From contig NZ_JAKKFI010000098.1 of NCBI RefSeq assembly GCF_022230955.1, forward strand, positions 1-64,000: 64,000 nucleotides of DNA. Reading direction: 5' to 3'. Source of the stretch: Micromonospora cabrerizensis (GTDB taxonomy: Bacteria; Actinomycetota; Actinomycetes; Mycobacteriales; Micromonosporaceae). The notes beneath the pieces are model-generated. The model had not been told where the DNA came from. It worked only from the letters and a program-made list of their open reading frames with translations, and did not search any database. The number at the start of each line of letters is the position of its first letter. Position 1 is the stretch's first letter. A program made the position numbers and the translations under genes. Shown one piece after another: positions 27,425 to 34,932 of this stretch.

Positions 27425-27556
27425 CTCATCTTTCCCCGCATCGCACGGTGCGGCGGGGACGGAATTGGCACCTGCCCCGCGGGTCGCTCAGCGGTGAGCG
27501 CGCGGGGTGGTTGCCGGGGCGTCGTCGGGCCGTATCCCTCAGCCCCTCTGGATGAG
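27425..27556 (-). promoter_or_regulatory. SAM-I (S-box) riboswitch controlling thrC
   Basis: Reading the minus strand: CTCATCCAGAGGGGCTGAGG, then GATACGGCCC, CGCCCCGGCAACC, a variable hairpin, GGTGCCAATTCCGTC, and finally GAAAGATGAG closing the P1 helix (CTCATC with GATGAG). These are the hallmark S-box segments in order. The 3' strand of P1 (27430-27425) overlaps the first two bases of the Shine-Dalgarno AGAGGA (27426-27421). SAM-stabilised P1 would therefore restrict ribosome access. No terminator intervenes. A possible -10 TAGACT lies at 27581-27576. Confidence 0.92.
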
Positions 27557-27625
27557 GTATGCAGTTGTGCCGTCGAGTCTAGGCAAAGCCGGTCGCGGCC
27601 TCCAGGGCGGATCCCAGGTAGTGGG

Positions 27626-28594
27626 TCAGCGGACGCTCACCGCAGCGGGGTCGATCACCGCGATCGGGTCCGTGACAGCGGTGGTCCGGGGCAGCGCCGA
27701 GGCTCGGGTCCGGGGGCGGGTGGCCAGGTTCGCGGCGACCAGGGCGGCGATCGTGATGGCGGCCCCGACCAGCTCGACGGGCTCCGGGCGGTAGCCGCGG
27801 GTGATCTGCACCGCGAACGTCGTCACCGGGACCAGGTTCATGAACAGCGCGGCGTTGGCGGCACCGAGTCGCTGCACGCCGGTGTTCCAGGCCAGGACCG
27901 CGATCACGGCGCCCAGGATTACCGCGTACGCCAGTTGCGGGGTGACCGCCACGAGGTCGGCGGCGGCCGGGACGTGCTGCCAGCCGACGGCGTCGGCGCC
28001 GATGCTCGCGGCCAGCATGGCGGCTGTGCCGGCGAGTGCGGTCAGCGTGGTGAAGCGCAGCGGCGACCACTCGCCGAAGCGGCTGGCACCGTGGGTGTAG
28101 ATGCCCCAGCCGAGCACCGCGCCGATCATCATGAGCCCGCCGAGACCGAACTGACCAAGGCCGGTCAGGCTCCCGCGGGTGATCACCAGGCCGACACCGA
28201 GGAGCGCCACCAGGGAGAGGCCCAGCAGGAGCGGCTTCGGGCGTACGCCGTCCCGGGCCCAACGGACCAGTTGGGTGATCACCGGGGTGGTGGCCACGAA
28301 GAGCGCGACCTGCTGCGGGGCGGCGTGTTCGAGCGCCAGGTTGGTGAGCACGTTGAAGCCGGCGAAGCCGACCACTCCGAGCACCACCACCTCGCCCGCC
28401 CGGCCGCCTGGCCGCAGTGCGCCGGCACCCTCGCGGAGCAGCAGGATGGCGACCAGGATGACGGCGGCGAGAAGGTAGCGGGCGGTGGTCAGGTTGAGCG
28501 GGTCGACCCGGGTCAGCGCGCTGGCCAGGACCGGGAACATCACCCCCCAGGCGAGCACGGCGAGCAGCGGGTATGCGGTGGCGCGGGATCGCAT
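27626..28594 (-). CDS. EamA/DMT family transporter
   Basis: A 322-residue, ten-helix permease of the drug/metabolite transporter family with two EamA repeats (YPLLAVLAWGVMFPVLASAL at the start of repeat 1; GLGGLMMIGAVLGWGIYTH at repeat 2). Members export amino acids or small metabolites. The ATG at 28594 follows GGAG by 6 nt; a TTG at 28606 is an alternative. It is divergent from an ArsR-type regulator, with shared palindromic operators between, suggesting the regulator controls it. It lies directly upstream of the thrC riboswitch on the same strand. Confidence 0.85.
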   Translation of the reverse strand: MRSRATAYPLLAVLAWGVMFPVLASALTRVDPLNLTTARYLLAAVILVAILLLREGAGALRPGGRAGEVVVLGVVGFAGFNVLTNLALEHAAPQQVALFVATTPVITQLVRWARDGVRPKPLLLGLSLVALLGVGLVITRGSLTGLGQFGLGGLMMIGAVLGWGIYTHGASRFGEWSPLRFTTLTALAGTAAMLAASIGADAVGWQHVPAAADLVAVTPQLAYAVILGAVIAVLAWNTGVQRLGAANAALFMNLVPVTTFAVQITRGYRPEPVELVGAAITIAALVAANLATRPRTRASALPRTTAVTDPIAVIDPAAVSVR

Positions 28595-28607
28595 CGTCAG
28601 CTCCAAT

Positions 28608-28670
28608 GTTCGAGTATCGTCGAACCAACGAGACCGACCCTAGGAGCTTGTTCGACAATTGTCGAACAAG
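28608..28670. promoter_or_regulatory. ArsR operators and divergent promoter region
   Basis: A 24-bp perfect palindrome (28647-28670; half-site CTTGTTCGACAA) and a second dyad GTTCGA-N6-TCGAAC (28608-28625) share the TTCGA core. The first covers the -35 and spacer of the regulator promoter (TTCGAC 28651-28656, 17 nt, TACACT 28674-28679); the second touches the EamA start region. This is the expected layout for autoregulation plus control of the transporter. Confidence 0.8.
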
Positions 28671-28685
28671 GGTTACACTGGTCAC

Positions 28686-28991
28686 ATGGAGCCGCACGAA
28701 CCCGACCTGACCGCCGTACCGGTCACCAGCGTGCTGGCCGCACTCGCCGACGACGTGCGGTTGCAGATCGTCCGGGCGCTCGCCGAGGGCGGCGAGGCAG
28801 CCTGCGGCAGCTTCGACTTCGGCGTCTCCAAGGCGACCCGCAGCCACCACCTCAGAGTGCTGCGCGAGGCCGGCCTGACCCGCACCCGCGCCGCCGGCAC
28901 CAGCCGACTGGTCCGCCTCCGCCGCGACGAGCTGAACAAGCTCTATCCCGGCCTCCTGGACGCGGTCCTCACCCCTCGCCCGCCGGCCTGA
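28686..28991 (+). CDS. ArsR family HTH transcriptional regulator
   Basis: A 101-residue winged-helix regulator. The recognition helix is in VSKATRSHHLRVLREAGL (about 57-74) and the N-terminal dimer helix in VTSVLAALADDVRLQIVRAL. No metal-binding cysteine pair is seen; a single Cys in EAACGSF is the only one, so it likely senses something other than arsenite-type metals. The -10 TACACT ends 6 nt before the ATG, so the mRNA is probably leaderless. Confidence 0.88.
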   Translation: MEPHEPDLTAVPVTSVLAALADDVRLQIVRALAEGGEAACGSFDFGVSKATRSHHLRVLREAGLTRTRAAGTSRLVRLRRDELNKLYPGLLDAVLTPRPPA

Positions 28992-29063
28992 CCCTCACTG
29001 CCGTCGAGCGCGCGCCGCCGGAGCCGCCTCGTCGAGGCCCGGCGACGCGCGGTACGCGTGCGG

Positions 29064-29525
29064 TCAGACGACCACCGAGCTGGGTGCGGCCACCGAGGCG
29101 GGCGCTGGCGCCGACGGGCGGTCGGTGCCACGCCGGGCAAGCAGCGTGTCGAGCGCCCAGGCACCCGGGCCGAGGGCTGCGATCAGCAGGAACGACCAGC
29201 AGAAGAGGGCGGACAGCTCACCCCCGTTCTTCAGGGGCAGCAGGTGGTCCGGCTGGTGCACCACGAAATAGGCGTACGCCATCGAGCCGGATGCCAGGAG
29301 AGCGGCGGGTCGGGTGAAGAGCCCGGCCAGCACCAGCGCGCCGCAGACCAACTGGATCAGTGCGGCCCACCAGCCCGGCCAGGTGCCGAGCGGTACCGCC
29401 TTGCCGGTCATGGGGTTGCCGCCGAACAACCCGAAGACCGAGGTCAGGCCGTGCAACGTGAACAGCAGACCGATCACGATGCGGAACAGGGACAGGGTCG
29501 GCCCGCCGAGCCGAGAGACGTTCAT
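29064..29525 (-). CDS. DoxX family membrane protein
   Basis: A 153-residue protein with four transmembrane helices in the DoxX arrangement: LSLFRIVIGLLFTLHGLTSVFGLFGG first, then LIQLVCGALVLAGLFTRPAALLAS, MAYAYFVVHQPDH and ALFCWSFLLIAALGPGAWALD (each quoted in part). The C-terminus is a short A/P/S-rich tail. DoxX-like proteins are linked to redox or thiosulfate metabolism, but most are uncharacterised. GGAGG precedes the ATG. Confidence 0.85.
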   Translation of the reverse strand: MNVSRLGGPTLSLFRIVIGLLFTLHGLTSVFGLFGGNPMTGKAVPLGTWPGWWAALIQLVCGALVLAGLFTRPAALLASGSMAYAYFVVHQPDHLLPLKNGGELSALFCWSFLLIAALGPGAWALDTLLARRGTDRPSAPAPASVAAPSSVVV

Positions 29526-30057
29526 GGAACCTCCATTGAAGAGGATGGATGGATCCCGTCAATCGTGACGGATAAAGACATCGAAGTTCATAAGTTCTTT
29601 GCTGGTGGGAAAGTCCCCGACCGAAACATGTCGGCGCCGGGCCCGCGGTGACGAGCAGACCGATCGGCGAATGCGTCGTGCCGGCGCTCTGAGCTGCTGC
29701 TACGCAGGAAGTCGACCTCGGCACTGCGCTTGCCACCCTATGGGAGCGCTCCCGAATGTCGGTACAGCCTGGATTCCGGCGCGTACAGCTTGCCGACGCC
29801 TGCCGACCCTGCCCACCCTGCCACCCGGTGCGGACCGCCGGCCGACCCCGATGATCGACTCGGTTTCCTTGAAATCGCGGTATCCCCTGGCCAGGATGCC
29901 CCGAATTTCAGGAGAACCGAGTCGATCAAGCACCCGAGGGCGGCCGGGGTGAGCCGGCCGAGCCGGGGCGAGCCGGGGTGAGCCCGGCCGAGCCGGGGCG
30001 AGCCGGGCGGCCGGGGACGGGCAGCGGCGGGACGTCTCTGTGCGCGAGGATCGGCGG
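29526..30057. other. 532-base intergenic region with repeats, no gene seen
   Basis: The first ~100 bases are AT-richer (for example GATAAAGACATCGAAGTTC near 29571) and probably hold the DoxX promoter. The centre holds palindromic repeat copy B. The end (about 29943-30013) is a run of imperfect GAGCCGGGGC/GAGCCCGGCC direct repeats directly before the lipoprotein gene. Frames across it are low-complexity translations of these repeats and I do not call any of them. Confidence 0.6.
29852..29928. repeat. Palindromic intergenic repeat, copy B
   Basis: Perfect 14-nt outer arms TGATCGACTCGGTT (29852-29865) and its complement (29915-29928), an imperfect inner pair (CCTTGAAATCGCGGTATC against GATGCCCCGAATTTCAGG), and a self-complementary loop CCTGGCCAGG. 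It aligns along its full length with copy A at 25982-26062. Position 4 of the GATC-proximal arm is C in A and G in B, and the opposite arm changes to match. Confidence 0.8.
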
Positions 30058-30747
30058 ATGATCTCTCGGGGGACGGCAGCACGACGCCTGACCAGCACGG
30101 CGTTCGCGACGGTCGCGACGGCGCTCGCGCTCGGCGCCTGCGTTACCGACGATCATCGCGGCCAGGGCGGGGACGGCCCGCTCCCGCCGCCGACCGCGCC
30201 CAGCCCGTCGGCGAGCACCGACCCGCTGGCCGAGTGCCCGGCCTCCGGCGTCCGGATCCGGTCGACCGGGTCGGACGCCGCGATGGGCCTTCGCGCCCTC
30301 GGCCTGGAGCTGGTCAACTGCGGCGACCGCCCCTACCAGCTCAACGGGTACCCGATGCTGCACGTCTACGACGAGCAGCGCGAGCCGATCATGCTGCGCA
30401 TCGTCAACGGCGCGAAGGAGATCACCTCGGGTTTCGACCAGCCGCCCCGGCAGGTCACCCTCGCCCCGGACGAGCGGGCCACCGCCGTGGTGCTCTGGCG
30501 CAACCTGGTCACCGACTCGACCGTGGTGGCCAGCAACGGGGAGTTCCTGACCGTGGCACCCGCCGCCGGGCAGCCGGCCCACGAGGTCGACCCGGACGGT
30601 CCGGTCGACCTGGGCAACACCGGCCGGATCGGCGTCAGCGCCTGGAAGAAGGCCGACCCGTCCACGCCGGTGCCGACCCGCCCGGCACGGCCGCCGGCGC
30701 CGAGCGCGGTGCCGTCGTCGGTCAGCCCACCCGACAGCCGGCTGTGA
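30058..30747 (+). CDS. DUF4232-like secreted lipoprotein
   Basis: A 229-residue protein with a signal peptide ending in a lipobox (ATALALGAC), a P/S-rich linker, a globular domain and a P/A/S-rich tail. The globular part (ASGVRIRSTGSDAAMGLRAL, then LELVNCGDRPYQLNGYPML and VVLWRN) fits DUF4232, a beta-rich extracellular domain common in actinobacteria and of unknown function. Two cysteines (ECPAS, VNCGD) could form the conserved disulfide. Start at ATG 30058; a GTG at 30040 is possible. Confidence 0.78.
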   Translation: MISRGTAARRLTSTAFATVATALALGACVTDDHRGQGGDGPLPPPTAPSPSASTDPLAECPASGVRIRSTGSDAAMGLRALGLELVNCGDRPYQLNGYPMLHVYDEQREPIMLRIVNGAKEITSGFDQPPRQVTLAPDERATAVVLWRNLVTDSTVVASNGEFLTVAPAAGQPAHEVDPDGPVDLGNTGRIGVSAWKKADPSTPVPTRPARPPAPSAVPSSVSPPDSRL

Positions 30748-30798
30748 ACCCCGCCCGTCAGGCTGTGAGCCCGACCCGTCAGGAGGTGAGCCCCGCCG

Positions 30799-31698
30799 TC
30801 AGGAGGTGATGTCCTTGCGGGTGAAGCGCCAGAACGCCAACCCCCAGAACAGCGTCGCGTAGCTGATCGCCGAGATGCAGCCGCGGACCACGTCGTCGGT
30901 CTGCACAGGGGTCGAGAGCAACCCCAGCCAGGCGGTGCTGAAGTGGGTGGGCAGGAAGTCGCGCACCGCGCCCAGGGCGGTGATCTGGTCCAGGATGCTG
31001 GACAGGATCCACAGCAGCACCGCACCACCCACCGCGCCCAACGCGGCGTCCGTGGTCACCGACAGCAGAAACGCCAGCCCGGCCACCACCAGGAGTACGA
31101 CCGCCAGGTAGCCGAGCACCGCCAGCAACCGGAGCAGCCCCTCGGTGGGTTCCAGCTCGGCGGCGACCGTGCTGCGCAGCGGCGACCAGCCGTAGCGCAG
31201 GGTCCCGGCCAGCAGCGCCGTGCCGGCCAACAGGATCAGGGCCAGCCCCGAGTACGCGAGCGCGACCACCAGTTTCACCGCCAGCAGCCGGGCCCGGGGC
31301 ACCGGAACCGCCAGCAGGTAGCGCAGGCTGCCCCAGCTCGCCTCACTGGCCACCGTGTCGCCGCAGAACAGCGCGACGACCACCACCAGCAGGAACGACG
31401 CCGACACGAAGATCGAGAAGAGGGTGAAGTTGAGGCCACCCGAGGTGGCCAGCTCGACCAGGCTGGAGAACTCGTTGCGACCGTTGTCGTCGTCGCCGCC
31501 CGAGTCGAACTGGAACGCGATCAGGATGATCAGCGGCAGCAGCACCATGAACCCGAGCGCCAGCTGGGTACGCCGCCGGGACGCCTGCCGCCGGAACTCC
31601 GCCGCGAAGGGCATGGTGGCCGACGGCCGGTAGCCGCGGGCCGCGCCGGCCGGGTCGGTGACGCCCAGCGGCGTCTCGACGGAAGAGCCTGCCATCAC
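30799..31698 (-). CDS. ABC transporter permease (ABC-2 type)
   Basis: A 299-residue protein with six predicted helices and the ABC-2 permease pattern: a first helix after a basic N-terminus (TQLALGFMVLLPLIILIAFQ), a large extracytoplasmic loop with DSGGDDDNGRNE, then helices such as FSIFVSASFLLVVVVALF. The motif ASEASWGSLRYLLAVPVPRARLL (in part) is typical of ABC-2 exporters coupled to the upstream ATPase. Starts GTG 31698 or ATG 31695 overlap the stop of the hydrolase-ABC gene, indicating translational coupling. Confidence 0.85.
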   Translation of the reverse strand: MMAGSSVETPLGVTDPAGAARGYRPSATMPFAAEFRRQASRRRTQLALGFMVLLPLIILIAFQFDSGGDDDNGRNEFSSLVELATSGGLNFTLFSIFVSASFLLVVVVALFCGDTVASEASWGSLRYLLAVPVPRARLLAVKLVVALAYSGLALILLAGTALLAGTLRYGWSPLRSTVAAELEPTEGLLRLLAVLGYLAVVLLVVAGLAFLLSVTTDAALGAVGGAVLLWILSSILDQITALGAVRDFLPTHFSTAWLGLLSTPVQTDDVVRGCISAISYATLFWGLAFWRFTRKDITS

Positions 31699-34559
31699 CG
31701 GTCACCGCTTCCCCGAGAGTTCTCGCCCACCAGGGCGAGGAACGCGTCCTCCAGGCGCCGCCGGGGCACCACCCGGTCCACTCCGATGCCGGCACGCACC
31801 AGCTCGGCCACCACCTCGCTGCGGGCCGTGCCGTTGGTGTCGACCACCAACTGACCGTCGCTCTCCGGCAGCACCCGGACCCCGTGCAGCCGGTCCAGCA
31901 CCGCGCGTGCCGCCACCGGGTCGGTGACGTCGAACAGCACGCTCGGCGACTCGCCCACGATCTCCTCCACCGGCCCGGACGCCACGATCCGGCCCTTGTT
32001 GACCACCACCGCGTGCGTGCAGGTCTGCTCCACCTCGGCCAGCAGGTGGCTGGAGACCAGCACCGCCCGCCCGTCCGTGGCGTAGCGCTGGAGCACCCGG
32101 CGCATCTCGGCGATCTGCGGCGGGTCGAGCCCGTCGGTGGGCTCGTCCAACACCAGCAGCTCCGGAAGACCGAGCATGGCCTGGGCGATGGCGAGGCGCT
32201 GACGCATCCCGTGGCTGTAATTCTTGATCTTCCGGTGCACCGAGTCGCCCAGCCCGGCGATCTCCAGCGCCGCGTCGAACTGCGCGTCCTCCCACGGTCG
32301 TCCGGTGGCCCGCCAGTACGCCTTCAGGTTGTCCAGGCCCGACAGGTGGGGCAGGAACCCGGGGCCTTCCACCAGCGCGCCGATCCGGGACAGCACCGGT
32401 GAGCCGGGCACCAGCCGACGACCGAAGACGTAGATCTCACCGGCGGTCGGCTGGGTCAGACCCATCAGCACCCGGAGGGTGGTGGTCTTGCCGGCGCCGT
32501 TCGGCCCGAGCAGACCCACCACCTGACCCGGGTGCACCTCGAAGTCCACGTTCGACACCGCGACGAAGCCGTCCGCGTACTCCTTGCGCAGTGCCCGCAC
32601 GGCCAGCGGGGTGTCCGCGTACTCCGGATGCACCGAGCGGTCCTGGCGGCGGTGCCGGCGGCGGACCACGGCGACGACCACGACGAGCCCGACCGCGATG
32701 GCGGCGAGCAGCCCGGCGAGCACCCAGCGCCAGAGCGTCGCGGCGGTGGGGATCGGCTCGCCGCTGACCGTGGGCAGGGTGACCGCGCCGTCCACCGCCA
32801 CCGTGTAGACGGTCGGCTGGGCGGGCGTGGTGTACGCCTGGTCGGAGGTCGCCACGACGAGGCGCAGCCGGTGGCCGGCCTCCACCCGTCGGACGATCCC
32901 GGGCAGCGTCACGGTGACCGGGCGGGCGTCCTGCACCTGCTGCGGCAGGCCGGTGAGCCGGATCGGGGCGACCAACCCGTTCGGCAGGGTGGCCGCGCCG
33001 TCCGGGTCGACGTCGTAGAGCTTGACGAAGAGCACGGCCTCGCCGGTCGGCGACGCGGCCCGCACGGTGACGGTTGGCGCACCGGCCACGTCCACCGCCT
33101 CGGTCAGCGGCGTCGACTCGAACCGGGCGTGCTGGCCGGGCACGTCACCGGCCACACCGTCGAGCAGCGAGGCGAGCCCGCCGGCGAACGGGATCGAGGA
33201 GATCGCGGCCGGGTTGCCGTTGGGCGGGTTGGCGATCGGCTGGGCCGGCCCGGCGACCGGGATCTCCCGGCGGGCGTTGCCGGTCAGGCCCGGGTAGTCG
33301 GCGCGGCGGAAACCGGTGGCGACGAGGCCCCGGTCGAGCGCGTCGAAGCCCGCGATCCGCGACCAGGTGAAGTCGTCGCCGGGCGTGTCGCCCTCGCCCT
33401 TGACGTAGTGGTCGAGCCACTGGACGGTCAGGAACTTCACCCGGTCCTCGTCAGAGCGGGGACCACTGCCACCGTCGTGCCCGCCGGTGAACCAGGCGAC
33501 CCGGACCGGGGTGCCTGCGGCGGCGATGCCGCGGGCGTTGGCGTCCGCCTCGCCGAGCGGGAAGAGAGTGTCCGCCTCGCCCTGCACCAGCAGGGTGGGT
33601 GCCTTGATCCGGTCCAGGACGCCCGCTGGGCTGGAGCGGCGCAGCAGGTCCACGGCGGCCTGGTCGGCCCGCCCGGTGGTGGCGATCCGCAGGTACGCGG
33701 CGCACACGTCCGCAGCGAACCGACCGCAGGACGGGTCGGCGGCACCGGCCGGGACGCCACCGGGACCAGTGCCTGGGCCGGCGCCCGGCCCGGGGCTGGG
33801 CGGGCCGGCGGAGGCCGGTGCGCCCTGCGGCTGGGCGGCGGTCGCGCCGGAGAGCCCGGCCGGCCCGGAACCCACGTTGCCGCCGCCACCGAAGAACAGG
33901 CCGGCCCAGCCCTTCTTGAACACGCCCTCGGTCGGCGCACCACCGGTGCTCTCCGGCAGGAAGGCGCGGGACAGGTCGTTCCAGGTGATCATGGGGACGA
34001 TCGCGTCGACCCGAGGGTCCTGGGCGGCCAGCAGCAGTGCCAGCCCGCCGCCGTACGAGCCGCCGACCACACCGACCTGCGGGTCACCGGCGGCGTTGGT
34101 GCGCACCTCCGGCCGGGCGGCCAACCAGTCCAGCAGCCGCTGGGCGTCGCGCACCTCGTGGTCCGGGCTGTCCAGGTGGATCTCACCGCCGCTGCGGCCG
34201 AAGCCCCGGGCCGTCCAGGTGAGCACCGCGTAGCCGCGCCCGGCGAACTCCTCCGCGTCGGAGCGCACCGACTCCTTCGTGCCGCCGAACCCGTGTGCCA
34301 ACAGCACCGCCGGCACCTTGCGTCCGGACGACGCGTCGTCCGGCAGATAGAACGTGGTGTCCAGCTCGACCGGTTGGTCGCCGGACGGTCCGGAGCGGAC
34401 GGTGAGCATCGCGTTCTCGGTGCGTACGCCCGGCCCTTGGGGCCACACCGCCCAGGTCACGGCGGTGGCCAGGAGCACGACGACCGCCGCTGCGGCGATC
34501 GCGCGACGGCGGGTGGGCAGGGCACGCCGGAACCACGCGGCCGGCGACGGCGATGTCAT
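31695..34559 (-). CDS. Fusion of S15/CocE-like alpha/beta hydrolase with ABC transporter ATPase
   Basis: A 954-residue protein. Residues 1-40 hold a membrane anchor (AIAAAAVVVLLATAVTWAVWP). Residues ~50-390 are an alpha/beta hydrolase related to X-Pro dipeptidyl-peptidase/CocE with nucleophile Ser168 in GGSYGGGLALLLA, plus a G/P-rich insertion near 240-280. Residues ~400-600 look like the jelly-roll C-terminal domain of that family. A second transmembrane helix (~612-635) leads into a complete ABC ATPase: Walker A GPNGAGKTTTLR (Lys691), signature YSHGMRQRLAIAQ, Walker B LLVLDEPTDGLDPP. The hydrolase would be extracellular and the ATPase cytoplasmic. It is coupled to the permease gene by a 4-nt overlap. 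Confidence 0.88.
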   Translation of the reverse strand: MTSPSPAAWFRRALPTRRRAIAAAAVVVLLATAVTWAVWPQGPGVRTENAMLTVRSGPSGDQPVELDTTFYLPDDASSGRKVPAVLLAHGFGGTKESVRSDAEEFAGRGYAVLTWTARGFGRSGGEIHLDSPDHEVRDAQRLLDWLAARPEVRTNAAGDPQVGVVGGSYGGGLALLLAAQDPRVDAIVPMITWNDLSRAFLPESTGGAPTEGVFKKGWAGLFFGGGGNVGSGPAGLSGATAAQPQGAPASAGPPSPGPGAGPGTGPGGVPAGAADPSCGRFAADVCAAYLRIATTGRADQAAVDLLRRSSPAGVLDRIKAPTLLVQGEADTLFPLGEADANARGIAAAGTPVRVAWFTGGHDGGSGPRSDEDRVKFLTVQWLDHYVKGEGDTPGDDFTWSRIAGFDALDRGLVATGFRRADYPGLTGNARREIPVAGPAQPIANPPNGNPAAISSIPFAGGLASLLDGVAGDVPGQHARFESTPLTEAVDVAGAPTVTVRAASPTGEAVLFVKLYDVDPDGAATLPNGLVAPIRLTGLPQQVQDARPVTVTLPGIVRRVEAGHRLRLVVATSDQAYTTPAQPTVYTVAVDGAVTLPTVSGEPIPTAATLWRWVLAGLLAAIAVGLVVVVAVVRRRHRRQDRSVHPEYADTPLAVRALRKEYADGFVAVSNVDFEVHPGQVVGLLGPNGAGKTTTLRVLMGLTQPTAGEIYVFGRRLVPGSPVLSRIGALVEGPGFLPHLSGLDNLKAYWRATGRPWEDAQFDAALEIAGLGDSVHRKIKNYSHGMRQRLAIAQAMLGLPELLVLDEPTDGLDPPQIAEMRRVLQRYATDGRAVLVSSHLLAEVEQTCTHAVVVNKGRIVASGPVEEIVGESPSVLFDVTDPVAARAVLDRLHGVRVLPESDGQLVVDTNGTARSEVVAELVRAGIGVDRVVPRRRLEDAFLALVGENSRGSGDR

Positions 34560-34932
34560 GCGGCACACGGTACGGCCCGCAGCCTGAGCGTTGGCTGAGA
34601 TCCGCCGTACGTCCGTCCGGTTGCCCCGATCGGTGTCCGGACGGGTGCGAGCGCGCAACGTCCGACGCGGCCCAGTGAGTTGACTTCGGATTCCGTGAAT
34701 TCCGATCTTTACCGGATATCCACCTCGATCCCTCCATGTCACACCCCGCCGACGAAACAGAGCGGGCTGAGAGCGTGGACAAATGCTGACATTGCTCGAA
34801 CTGACGCGAACCTGACTCGCTGGCCGAGGTCTGACCAGTGGAGGTTCGATTAGTTTTCCGGTCCGGTACACGGGACTTTTCGGCTGACCCGAGACCGCGC
34901 CAATTCGCGCTTCCCCGCCGGAGGAGACACAC
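34560..34932. other. 373-base divergent intergenic region
   Basis: This region separates the hydrolase-ABC gene (minus) and the conservon operon (plus), so it should hold both promoters. CTGAC occurs four times in one direction (34786, 34801, 34812, 34831) just upstream of TTAGTTTTCCGG, which may mark a regulator binding zone for the plus-strand operon. GGAGGAGA precedes the ATG at 34933. No coding frame is convincing. Confidence 0.5.

Noticed and set aside
26012..29317. A 1101-codon open frame on the plus strand opposite thrC and the EamA gene
   Set aside because: It is antisense to two strongly supported genes, has low-complexity G/R/D/H-rich composition, crosses a riboswitch, operators and a repeat, and shows no domain. 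It is open only because of high GC.
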